NCBI GenBank assembly: GCA_022560025.1
Contig: JAFISE010000027.1
Location: 1 to 64,000 of the forward strand
DNA length: 64,000 nucleotides
Reading direction: 5' to 3'
DNA from: Stagonosporopsis chrysanthemi
Lineage: Eukaryota; Ascomycota; Dothideomycetes; Pleosporales; Didymellaceae
Shown: positions 1-10,620 of the stretch, in pieces
Layout of the letters: each line of letters opens with the position of its first letter
Numbering within the stretch: position 1 is the first letter of the stretch
Made by a program: the position numbers and the translations under genes
The notes under the pieces: model-generated
Databases searched by the model: none
What the model was told of the DNA's origin: nothing
What the model saw: only the letters and a program-made list of their open reading frames with translations

Positions 1-2565
1 CACATCGAACAAAGCTGGACGCTTTGTGCAGGGCAGGTACGCGCGGAACCCAAGGAAATTGTGCCACTCGCGACTAACCATCCGATACTCAGCTCTTCTG
101 GCCTCTATAGCTCCAGGAGCCTCCTCTAGTCCGCGTGCGTATATAGACCCCGCTATCCACGTCGTGTGGCTTGCCTGATCGTTCGATGTCTTTTCTTCGA
201 TGCCATAGTCCCGCTTGAATCCACCACTTTTGAGGTAAACGCGCGACATAGCAATGGCAACGTGTCTGTAGTAGGTGATATTCAGATAGGTTTGTAGGTG
301 AATTCGTGCCTCCTCTTTCAACGCATTGGACAGACGAGTACTGATCCAAGACGCATCGCCTTTCGACCACAGGAAAGGTGATTGAGATGCTTTGGTTCCC
401 AAAACTAGTAGATCCAGACTTCTCCAAAATGGCAAAATGAACCACAGATAGTAAACTACAAGCTCGCTAACTTCTCTGGGAAGATAGCGGTGGATGATCT
501 TGGTAGACCCAATAATGTTGTATCCCTTGTGGTATGCGGTAACTGTGCTGACTAGTCCACCCTCGATGAAAATGCTTCGATGGTGCCCATTCACTGTATT
601 GCAGTGACGCAAGCTAAGGATCTCTGTGCCACGAGCAGGTTGGCCTGCAGTGATGTGAACGAGGAGCAAGAGACGCTCGAGAAATGATTCAATCTTGGAG
701 ATGTACTTTTTCGCCGCCATTACTTTCCAGAGAACTTTGGAGTCTTTCTCGCGCAACTCTATAAACTCAGCTCGTAGCGCGTCAGCTTCTAAGACGCGAT
801 CAAGCATCCATCTCTTCCCTTCTGGCAAAACATCTTTGTTTTGAGGATCTTTGCAGAAGCTCCAGCCCTTAGCGCTTTCTGTCGGGTCGTCCTTCAAGTC
901 GCGTAGTTCAAACGCAGGGATCACGTCTTCTCGCTTTTCGTCGCCGTGGATTAGGAAGAGCTGCTCTAGCTCGGACTGCGCCAGCTCTACCTGGGTGGCA
1001 ACGAATTTCTTAAAATCAGCTATGCTTAGCTCAAGCTGTTTATATGTGAGGCGTTCGTGGTCGTCAGACCAGTAGATATAGCCCAGGCTTGTAGAGCTAT
1101 TCCTGATCTTTTTACTATACGCTTGTAACCGTAGCACCTAATTGAATGGTGACCGACTTCCATGGATCATGAAGCGCTCGCGCATCTCATCTAACACATC
1201 TGACGGATGCTCAATCTGGCCCTCTTCTGCTATCAGGACTGACATCTGAATGACGAGCATCTGTGATATCTTGACAAATGCAGACAGGTACGATGTGAAG
1301 GAAGATGCGTCTTGAAGGATTTTTCTCTTGGGATCCACTCCCAATGCGGCAAGAAACCCTATTGCCGTACTCTTGAAAAGGTCCCCTTTAAGGGTGTGGT
1401 CGAGTATGGAGATGCAGAAGTGGAGACAAGCTCGGTCGAGCCTGTCTTCTAATGATTGTTGCACAGCGTTAGGACCATTCTTATCACTATCTCTTTTCTG
1501 TCGACTTTGCTTCAGCCCTATAAGCTCTTCGCCAATAGCTATCATCTCATTGAGGTGTCCTAACTGGCGAGCAGTCAGACGGTGGGCCAGCTTGATAGAA
1601 TTCTTGGGCTGCATAGTGCGGTATGCAAAACAGATCAGCCTTTTGAAGACTTGCTTGTAACTTCGGTACGTCGAGTCGTGCAATTTGATCATCAGCGGCC
1701 GGTCAAACGCTTGCCTGCGCTGGATGAAACTGTTGATGCGCGCTTGATCAAAGACGTTGACCTTATCGTCCCGTATGGAAGCATGCGCCTGCTTGACGAC
1801 GCGGTCCAGGCTGTCTGAGAACTCAACGAGGAGAGGCTCTGATGCTAGGTTGGCAGGGCTTGCGAGGCGGGCGACCTCGATAAACGAGTGTCTGTGAAGA
1901 TATTTCGGCCAGCGCGTTATTTCTAGCCACGGTGAGACCTCAGTTGGCGCAGCGTTGTCCAGAATCCTGTCTTCAAAAGCTGTTGCTTCCTGATCTCCCT
2001 GCTCTAGCGCTTTGTCAATTTAAGCGCGTATGTACTCTGCCTCAGGCAGCTTCGCGGCTATGTCCTGACGGCGCAGCGTCTCTTCTTCTTCTACGACTTT
2101 AGCTGGCGAAATGACTGCAAAGTATTGACTTTTGCAGCCCTGTACAAAGAGACGTTGGCAGGACACATTCTTCTAGTTGGACACAGTCAGCGCATCAACC
2201 TTGGATGGGCGACCTGGAGCGCGTTTGTGCTCAGCGTGCTGCCTTTAGTAGTGTTTGTCTATGTTCTGTTTCGCTAGACAAGTGTAGTTACACGTTAGGC
2301 AGGACAAGCCTTCGTGTATAGGGAGGTGCGGCAGAGCAAGCAATCCTGGTTGAGGGAGTTGGAACTCTGGTAGATCAGGGTTGGTCGGACCTCTCAGCAT
2401 GAGCTCTTCAACAAGCAGCAGCCTTGCTTTTTTTGACGCCTTGACTTCTAAATGATTGGCATGCCACTTTGTAAGATGTGTTAGGTAATGCGGAGGCTTG
2501 ACGCCTATGCCGCATAGGATACATATCTATGTTTGGTAATCTGCAAGGTAATAAAAAAGATCCAT
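1..2565 (-). pseudogene. RecQ/telomere-linked-helicase-like protein, N-terminal half, runs off the left edge
   Basis: One minus-strand frame can be read from an ATG at 2563-2565 to the window edge, about 855 codons, broken only by five in-frame stops (codons at 2527, 2245, 2173, 2020 and 1138) and no frameshift. The N-terminus has cysteine/histidine pairs like the OrsD/DUF3505-type zinc finger (CILCG, then CLTC followed by two spaced histidines). The middle holds the block seen in fungal telomere-linked RecQ helicases: TYRSYKQVFKRL, DHTLKGDLF, MRERFMIHGSRSP, GYIYWSDD. Further on, GQPARGTEILSLRH and YYRHVAIAMSRVYL resemble boxes I and II of tyrosine recombinases. The helicase domain would lie outside the window. 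It shares this architecture with the element at 3858-8093 but differs in sequence, so it is a paralogue and not a recent copy. The stops fit TGG/CAG-to-TAG transitions typical of RIP. Family assignment is from recognition of conserved blocks. Confidence 0.8.
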
Positions 2566-2994
2566 AGCAACGCGTAAAGTAGACTTAATGTTTTTGTCTG
2601 TCTTGTGGCAGCAACCGTGCAACTTTGCAGGCATTTAAAGCTGATGAACACTGAGATAAAAAGACGTGGCTGGGTGCAATTCCCCCTACGCGTCCGTGCT
2701 ACAAGCTATTGTACTGTTAGGAAGAGACCGTGCAGCAGGCATAATTAGAAGCTGTAGGCATTATCTTAGCAAAAGTCTAACACCGTTGCGCGCATAATTG
2801 CACAGTTTGCAAACTAAGACTACTTCTGCGACTGCAAGAAGTTTGTCTGTGCTGGATTGTACGCAGTAGGTCTTACACCCTGCTGCAGTTGCGTAGAGTT
2901 TTGGTAAGGCGAAGCGTCAGCGTTCGCACGGGGACAGCTTCACGCAAGTGAGCGAATCAGCGCTCGAGAAACTGGAATGAGGGCTGAGTTGATT
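2566..2994. other. intergenic spacer, no gene seen
   Basis: The stretch upstream of the first helicase-like pseudogene has ordinary base composition. I see no ORF, RNA gene or clear repeat in it. It presumably holds the old promoter of that pseudogene. Confidence 0.5.
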
Positions 2995-3118
2995 TAGCCA
3001 TGTAGCTCTAGGGTAACACAGGGGACTACTAAAGCAGATTGCTTAAAAAGGAGTGAACCCTAACGCTAGCTGTATTAAGCTGCAGTTTGGTGTCCTCCCT
3101 GCGCCCTTATATAGGCTA
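2995..3118. repeat. terminal repeat T, copy 1 (least mutated)
   Basis: This segment (core GACTACTAAAGCAGATTGCT, ending near TTATATAGGCTAGG) recurs in the same orientation at 8478-8600 and 10508-10620. The other copies differ almost only by C-to-T and G-to-A changes. It lies just past the 3' side of the helicase derivative, so it is probably a terminal or subterminal sequence of the repeat family. Confidence 0.7.
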
Positions 3119-3235
3119 GGCAAGCTGGTGCTAGTCTGCGTCTCTGTACTCTTTTGCTCAACACTACTGGCAGCACCCCTTCTATGACTCTAGCATCTCC
3201 TCTAGCCTCTCTACCTCTTGCTACTCGTGTGCCTC

Positions 3236-3790
3236 CTACTCCCTCTTGCGCTGACTCAACTCTCTGCGCGCTCGCAGCTGCGCCTCAAACTTAGCCCTCT
3301 CTGCGTCTGTAGCTGTAACAACCCCCTTGTGCCTGCCTGCCTTGTGCTGCTGGCAACGGTCGCACAGCTCCTTGCCTAGCTCGCAGCCTTGTCGCGTGTA
3401 GTTGCTGTCTATCTCGCGGTCTATGACAACTCTCATGCAGCTGTTGCCTTTGATGAGCTCGCAGACGCAACCCTTAGTCTCTCTGGCCCAGTGCAACCTC
3501 AGCTGCTGGCCCTGCAGGCTGTACGTGGCGCCTTAGACGAAGACTACATTGCTTAGCTGCCTTCTGCAGCCTGTGCGCCTACTTACCTGCACTACGTCGC
3601 GCATCTTCTTCGTGTTCTGCAAGCCAGCGAACAGCACGGCCTGGATCCTGTCGCTGTTGATGCCCAGCCCCAGCGCGTTGGTCGCCACTTGCAGTGCTTG
3701 CGCATCTCATCTTTGTTGATTGTGATCCAGCTGCATGTCTCGCACTGCGCACCATCAAGCGGCTTTCCCAGCCGCCTAACAAAGACTACA
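3236..3790 (-). pseudogene. internally deleted RecQ-helicase element derivative
   Basis: Two separated pieces of a helicase gene are joined here. At about 3700-3770 the minus strand encodes a zinc-finger N-terminal fragment (CETCSWITINKDEMRKHC). Immediately downstream, in another frame, 3236-3691 encodes RecQ motif V (VATNALGLGIN), a decayed motif VI region, and the C-terminal cysteine-rich segment (GCELGKELCDRC). One stop (TAA, codon at 3533) interrupts the second part. The junction near 3690 removes the recombinase-like block and helicase motifs I to IV. The same junction is present in the mutated copy at 9408-10200, so the deletion arose before that duplication. The helicase tail is not the tail of the neighbouring gene at 3858-8093, so the derivative comes from a different family member. 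It cannot make an active helicase. Confidence 0.75.
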
Positions 3791-3857
3791 AGAAGCTCTT
3801 CTTCTGCTAGTCTTCTATTCTGCGCTCGCAGCGCAATGCCAATTCCTCCTTTCTCTG

Positions 3858-6800
3858 CTATCCCTCTAACACTAGCTTGATTGCTATTGCCATTGCGTTC
3901 GTAAACATCTGCCCCCACACCTCTGACCCGTGCTCCTTTCCAAGCCAGCCAGCGTACGCCTTGTCGTCCTCCCCTGCAAACCCTAGCTCTCCTATTGCCT
4001 TGATCTCCTTCCCTGTCAGCCGCGCTGCGAACGCCACTTGCACTACTACGTTTGGCTACTGACACTGCTTGTCTATCCCTTCCCCAGTTGCGCAGTACCT
4101 CTGACTCACCCAGCACTGCTAGCAGTTGTTCTTTGCCGTCTGATCCCGTATCTTCACCCGGAACTGATCTGCCTGCATCCCTGTTCCCTGAGCCTATGCC
4201 CTGCACTGCATTGCCTTGTGTCCTCTCTACTGCTCCTCTGTTGCCGTCTGAAACTGCTGTCCAACCACCTAGCAGATCCCACACCCCTCTCGCAGCTCTG
4301 TGAACGCCTCCTCTACTACTGCCCACTCCTGCGACTACTTCTCCTGCTCCTCTATCTACACCTCCTCCCCCTCGCCGCACCAGTCGCATCCTGCTGCCCT
4401 AATCTGCCCGCAGCTCTGCCCCTGCTCGTCTAGATACGAGCTCATCAGCTCTTGTTGACAGCCGCTGCCTATCAAAAACTGCCCCATCGCGAGCACGTCT
4501 ACCTTCTCTCTCTCTTGCTCCATCATCTGCTCCACCTCTCCATGCCCCACCAGCACTACTACCTTGTACTGCTCCCTGCCTCGTCCCCTGCGCCCGCTTG
4601 CCTGAGCAAAGTCGCTTATGCTCCACGGCGTGCCTACGTGCAAGATGTACACGATGCCAGCAAAGTCTACCCCTGTACCCAGCGCTGACGTTGCCACAAT
4701 CATCCTGCCCTGCTCTACCTACGCCTGCAGCTGGTCCGCGCGGTCTGCAACGTCAGCGTGATAGTGAGCGCAGCCCAGCGCCTCCGCGAGCCTCTCGCAC
4801 TGCTTCTTGCTCTTGCAGTACACCACCCCCTTCTGTCTGCTCTGCCGCAGCTTCTTTGCCCACCGCTTGCACATAAACAGCGCCGTCTCCTCTAGCTTGT
4901 TGCGCTGACACCACGATACAAAGTACTGCGCGTTTGCCCGCACTGTGCTCGCCTGTATGTACGTTGCGTGACGCAAGAGCATGCTTGCCTCTAGCTCTGC
5001 CTCCTGCAGCGGCGGCAGCGTTGCTGTCAGCATCACTATTGGGCTCCCCAACAGCCGCAAGTTCTTCATCGCCAGCAGCTTTTCCCGCTAGTTCCTTGCT
5101 GTGAACACGAGATGACACTCGTCAATCACCACCTGGTGCAGCAGCCCCTTACCCTTCAGCACCTGCGCGTACCCAAGAAAGTTGCCGCTGCTCGTGATGT
5201 TGCCAGCTACGTCTGCGCTGACTACTACTACTGACGCTGGATTGCTCTCGCCGTGCTTCCACTCTATGCACTCCACGCCGCACTGCTGGATTCGCCCAAC
5301 TAGATCTTCAATGAGCGCTCGAAACGGCACAACTACCACTGTTACCCCCGGCCCCTCTATGCAAGCTGGCAGCGTGAACAGCAAGCTCTTGCCTCCGCCT
5401 GTTGGAAGCACAACCACCAGCGGCGTCTGCTTCTCTAGCACTGCGTGCAGTGCCTGCTCCTGCTCTACTGATCGAAAGCCAACGTCTTGCTTGCCTAGCA
5501 CCTGCTGCAGCCCCTGCTGTATCGCGTTTGCTCGCGGGTCTGCAACGCGCGCTTCCTTTTCTCTCGGCTGCCTAGCAAGCCCCAATGACATGCTGCTGTT
5601 CATTGGTCTCTTTGTTGTCCTGCTCAGCTCCACCTGTCTCGTGCCGCTTCCATCTACCCCTAAGAAGCGGTGCCATGCTCTGCTCAGCAGCCCAAACGCT
5701 TCGATCGACCGCACGCTGAGATGCTTGACAATGTCTATTGGCACGCTGTAGTTGCCTACACCCATCGCAGTCGTGCGTGAGTTCTGCAGCTCAAGAATGT
5801 CTTCCCTATCATCCTCCACTTCAGCCTTATCAACCTCACCGACGTCGTCTTGATAGCCCTTGCTGAACGACTCTCCCACGTACACCCGGCCAATACCTAC
5901 TGCTGTGTGCCTGTAGTCAAGCGTGTGCAACGGCACTCCAAGCCTCTTGCCAGTTTCTCGCCGCAGTATCCTTGTGAGCCGGCCAGTGTCCCACGCGCCC
6001 TGCGCATCGTGCCACACGTAATTACTACAATTCCCCCCAAGCACCTGCAGCGTCAGATACTCCTTGAACGGTTGCATGTACACTAAGTACAATGCCATTA
6101 CCTGCCCCAGCCGCGGCGGCAAGAAGCGCGGCACGATCTTCGGCTTGTCCCACTGCGACTGCGACTTGTAGTAGCGGACGACTGTCATCACCTGCCCGTC
6201 TACGACGAAGATGTTGCGGTCCTGCAGTATGCCGTTGCGGTGTCGAATCGTCGTGATCTCTGACCCCCTCCCTGGCTGCCCTGACGTGACGTGCACGCTG
6301 CAGAGCAGCACCTCTAAGAAGCGGTCGACCTGCCGTAAGTACTGCCGCACTGCCTTGACGCTCCATTGCTTGTCTGCACGCTTCAAGCGCTGTCCACCCT
6401 TTGTGATGATTGCGCGCTGAAGCATCCACTCCAGCCCACCTAGCAGCTTGTTGCCTAGTGCATCAACAAACGACGTGCGTCTTTTTGTGAGTGTAACGTC
6501 GTCGACTACCTGCTTGAGATCGACGGTCACCCAGTCCTCCTCCCTGTCCACCCAGCACAGCTCTCGCAGCATCTGCTCTGCCTCAGCTAGCAAGCCCTGC
6601 GCCATCTTACAGAAGCGGCTGATAGCGATTGGTTGGCTGTTTAGATAGAACGTATTTTTGTCCAGAGACCAGTATGCGTTGCCTGAGTTGCCAGCGTTGA
6701 GTCCAATGTGCTTGCCGTACGCGAGCATGCTGATCATCTCGCTCATTAGGCTGAACGAGCCGTCTGCTAGATATCTCTGCCGCCTCTCTACAAAGCGATT

Positions 6801-8093
6801 GCGGTCCTGCTCAGTTTGCGTGCTACGCTGTGAGCTTGGGAGTAGCGCCTCAACGGCAACCACCCGCACGCAGTACACCATCCCTGCTAGCATGTACGAG
6901 TAGTTCTTTGCTGTCTGCAAGCGCTCTGTGCCTGTGTCGTACCCAAGCACCGCCAGAAACTAAATCAGACCAGTAGACAGCGCCACGGGGTGATATGTCG
7001 TGAAGATAAACAAGCTGATCAACGCAAGAAGCGCCTCCGTCTGAGCTGCTCTGTCGTCGCCATCTAGCGCGTCCCACAGCTTGATCCTAGACGACTTCTG
7101 CTTGTCTGTCTATGTGAAAAGCTTGCGTGCATCCTTTGCTATATCCTGTTGCGTCTAATTGCGTGTTGTGCGTGCTGTGCGTTGCGACCGCGGGCTGGCG
7201 CTATCACCTCTACGGCTCTTGCTATCACCTCTACTGCTATCGCCGTTCTCGTCCTTCTCGCTGTCCTCCTCGCTGCCTGATGCTGAGCGGCTTTCTGCAT
7301 CAGCGACGGCATTCTGCTGCTCTCTGAAGCGCACAATCCGCTGCTCTTCGTCGGCTAGTACTCGCAGATAGAAGCAGACGAACCTCACTATGTAGCTTGC
7401 GTACACTGCCTGACTCTCTGGGTTCTGCAGTCGGGCCAACAGCTGCACGTCTGGTTCTTCTAGCTTTGCACTCCGCAGCCAGCGCCTCAACTCTTGCGGG
7501 AGCGTAGCTAGTCCTTTCACGCTTCTTTTAATTAGCCCTTCGGTTAGCTGAGCAGCTAGCTTGATCTTACGCTCGCTGTGATCGGCTGCCCAGGCTTGAT
7601 GAGCCAAATAAGCGAGATTCTGGTCTTTTAAGAACTCTAGCTAGCCTGTACGCTTGAACTAACCCGTCTTATCAGTCTTCGCTGTCTCTTTAAGTGTTTG
7701 CAGCTCTTCCTCAATTTCTTGTTGTGTCAATTTATACTCAGCGAGCTGTGCCTAAACGCAGGTTTTAACTGCAGCGTCTTCAGCATCTCTAGCATCTACC
7801 TAATTAACAATAAAGTATTTTTGCAGCCCCCTAGTGCAAAAGAAGCTCTGCACTTTTACAGTCCTGTAAAGCAAGCTTTTCTCTCTTACTTACGCCTGCT
7901 TATAATTTTGCTTGCAGTGCTTACGCATCTTATCTTTGTTAATTGTAATCTAGCTGCATGTCTTGCACTGCGCACTATTAAGCAGCTTTCTTAGCTCTTC
8001 TATTAGCTGCGTAGGCTTGTCTAGAAGCTTAATTGCGCTTAGAGCAACAATCTTAAATTAACTAAAGCGCTTAAGTATCTGTTGCTGTAGCAT
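3858..8093 (-). pseudogene. tyrosine-recombinase-like / RecQ helicase fusion (telomere-linked helicase type), full length, stop-riddled
   Basis: A single frame runs from ATG at 8091-8093 to TAG at 3858, about 1,411 codons. Nineteen in-frame stops interrupt it (17 TAG, 2 TAA) and I found no frameshift. In order it encodes a zinc finger (QCKTC with a later HC pair, about 7930-7990), a charged Ser/Asp/Arg linker (about 7160-7300), and a recombinase-like block (GQPGRGSEITTIRHRN; LDYRHTAVGIGRVYVGE; SRAWHRFLG). A RecQ-type helicase follows: motif I TGGGKS, II DECH, III LTATLPP, V ATSALGTGVD, VI QASGRRGRGR. It ends in a cysteine-rich C-terminus whose closing part (AGWLGKEHGSEVWG) is typical of fungal telomere-linked helicases. 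The 620 codons between 6957 and 5091 carry no stop and show the domains most clearly. The recombinase assignment is inferred from motif similarity; the helicase assignment is firm. Confidence 0.85.
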
Positions 8094-8329
8094 AGCAGAT
8101 ACAGTATAATGTTTGCAGAGATAGGTATTAAGACTTACAACTGCTATACAGTGCTGCTTGCAAATAATAATACTAAAGTCTTTAAGAAAGTAGAATATAT
8201 TATTATAGCTACTAAGTATAAGCTGCTAGAGCTATTTATAAGAGTTTATAGTAACGTTTTTGCTACTACTTATATTGTTTGCCTATTAAGGCATTGTTAC
8301 TTAGCTGTCCTATACAAGCTTTATTATAC

Positions 8330-8600
8330 AGAAACTCTAACTTTACTTACTCTAATAGTACTACGTTTTACTAAATCTATAGACAAAACTCTTAGTATTA
8401 CTATATAAAGTATATAAAAATTAAGTTTATATAAGACGTTTTTTAATTTAAAAGCAAAAGACTTGTAAGTTAGTAGTGTTAAAGTAATATAGAAGATTAC
8501 TAAAGCAGATTACTTAAAAAAAAGTAAACTCTAATACTAGCTATATTAAGCTATAGTTTAGTGTCTTCTCTGCGCTTTTATATAGGCTAAGGGCTTACTT
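8330..8600. repeat. terminal repeat with flank, copy 2
   Basis: The 270-bp stretch matches 10365-10620 along its length, including the shared ATAGACAAAACTCTTAGT core. Its last 120 bp match repeat T at 2995-3118. It lies upstream of the full-length helicase pseudogene, so the region reads as a head-to-tail array of related elements. Confidence 0.7.
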
Positions 8601-9407
8601 AAGTTAAGAGACTAGCTTAAGTTAGCATATTATACTTTAAATTGCACTCTTTCTACTTCTACTCTAGTCTAACACTGCTGCGCTTTAGCTTGTAATATAC
8701 TATTAGTAGTTGCTCTAACTTTACCTTAACTTGCGTCTAGGCCTAAACTTAACTCTACTATACAGCTTTTATAAATTATCTGCTAGTATACTTACTTTAC
8801 TTACTATATCTATATAATATGCATAACAATCTAGTTACTCTGCTAATACCTTTAGCTTGTAATACACTATTAGTAGTTACTTTTAATAATTAAAGTTTTA
8901 TAGTTATGTATACAAACCTTTATATCTTAAATATATATATGTAGTCTTAATATGCAACCTTAATATATACTATAAACTACTATTTCTATGCCTTGCCTTT
9001 AACGTACAATATAAACAGCATAAATACTCTGCTTATCTTATTACTCTAGATACTACCTTACTACACTTACTACTTTATCTATACAAGCACTTCTATATAT
9101 ACTACCTAGCTACTTACTATAACACTCTTTACTTATATATATTACTATACTTAGTTGTAAAACACGTTTTTTTATACTGTCTATATACACACAATTAATA
9201 TAACAAGTATACTTATAAACTAGCAGCATATAGCTGTATTTTTCTACTAGCTACTAGTATTTAGCTTAAAGCTGTTGTAGATTAGCTAAAAGACGCTGTA
9301 TTTAAAGCAGCAGCTAAAGTTAGCTTATAGCTTCTAGTCTTTAATTATCTATATAGTTAGCTTAACTCTCTTTCTAACTTTTTCTGCCTGCAGCTAATTA
9401 TAGTAAG

Positions 9408-10200
9408 TAAGCTAGTGCTAGTCTGTGTCTTTATACTCTTTTACTTAACACTACTAGCAGTACTTTTTTTATAACTCTAGTATTTCTTTTAGCTTCTTTA
9501 CTTCTTGCTACTTATGTGCTTTTTGCTCTCTCTTGCACTAACTTAACTTTCTGCGTGCTTGCAGCTATACCTTAAACTTAGCCCTTTCTATATTTACTTT
9601 CTTTACATCTATAGCTATAATAACCTCTTTATACCTACTTACTTTATACTACTAGTAATAGTTACACAGCTTCTTGCCTAGCTTACAGCTTTATTATATA
9701 TAGTTACTATCTATCTTATAGTTTATAATAACTTTTATACAGCTGTTGCCTTTAATAAACTTATAAACGCAGCCTTTAGTCTCTTTAGCTTAGTACAACC
9801 TTAGCTACTAGCTTTGTAAGCTGTACGTAGCGCCTTAGATAAAGACTATATTACTTAGCTGCCCTTTGCAGCTTGTAGATCTACTTACCTATACTATATT
9901 GTGCATCTTCTTTGTATTCTATAAGCTAGTAAACAGCACAGCTTAGATCTTGTTGCTATTAATACCTAGCCCTAGTATATTAGTTGCTACTTACAGTACT
10001 TACGTATCTTATCTTTATTAATTATAATCTAGCTGTATATCTTATACTACATATTATTAAGCAGCTTTCTTAGCTCTTTTATTAGCTGTATAAGCTTATC
10101 TAGGAGCTTAATTATACTTAGAGTAATAATTTTAAATTAACTAAAGCGCTTAAGTATTTATTGCTGTAGCACAGTAGATACAGTATAATATTAGTCTTAT
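9408..10200 (-). pseudogene. RIP-mutated copy of the deleted helicase derivative
   Basis: The sequence aligns base for base with 3119-3770 over about 650 bp, with nearly all differences being transitions (C to T or G to A in this copy). It includes the same internal-deletion junction. Beyond that it continues into the mutated zinc-finger start region, matching 7915-8110 of the full-length element. The coding sense is destroyed throughout. Confidence 0.8.
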
Positions 10201-10364
10201 AAAGCAAGCTTTTCTCTCTTGTCTAAGTTTACTAGTACTCTTTCTTACAGTATATGCATATTACGTCTTTATTAGTAGTAATAAAGCTGCAGCCTGCTCT
10301 ACAGCTTTCTAAGCTTGTTTATTAGCTGTGCAGGCTTGTCTAGGAGCTTAACTTTAGTTAAGAA

Positions 10365-10620
10365 CTTTAACCTTACTTACTTTAACAGTACTATATTTTA
10401 CTAAATCTATAGACAAAACTCTTAGTGTTACTATATAAAGTATATAAAAATTAAGTTTATATAAGATATTTTTTAATTTAGGCACAAAAGACTTATAAGT
10501 TAGTAGTGTTAGAGTAATATAAGAGACTACTAAAGCAGATTACTTAAAAAAAAGTAAACCTTAACACTAGCTATATTAAGCTATAGTTTAGTGTCTTTTC
10601 TACACTCTTATATAAGCTAG
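10365..10620. repeat. terminal repeat with flank, copy 3
   Basis: Direct repeat of 8330-8600. The last 110 bp match repeat T at 2995-3118 with transition differences. It marks the far end of the recognisable helicase array. Confidence 0.65.

Noticed and set aside
3858..8093. TAG codons read as an amino acid (stop-codon recoding) in the helicase gene
   Set aside because: At one site the less mutated derivative has TGG where this gene has TAG (codon at 7950), and housekeeping genes in the window use TAG and TGA as normal stops. RIP-type mutation explains the pattern better.
1..8093. Starship-type giant transposon captain (DUF3435)
   Set aside because: The recombinase-like block is joined to a RecQ helicase and lacks the captain arrangement; no cargo boundaries or second captain motif are visible.
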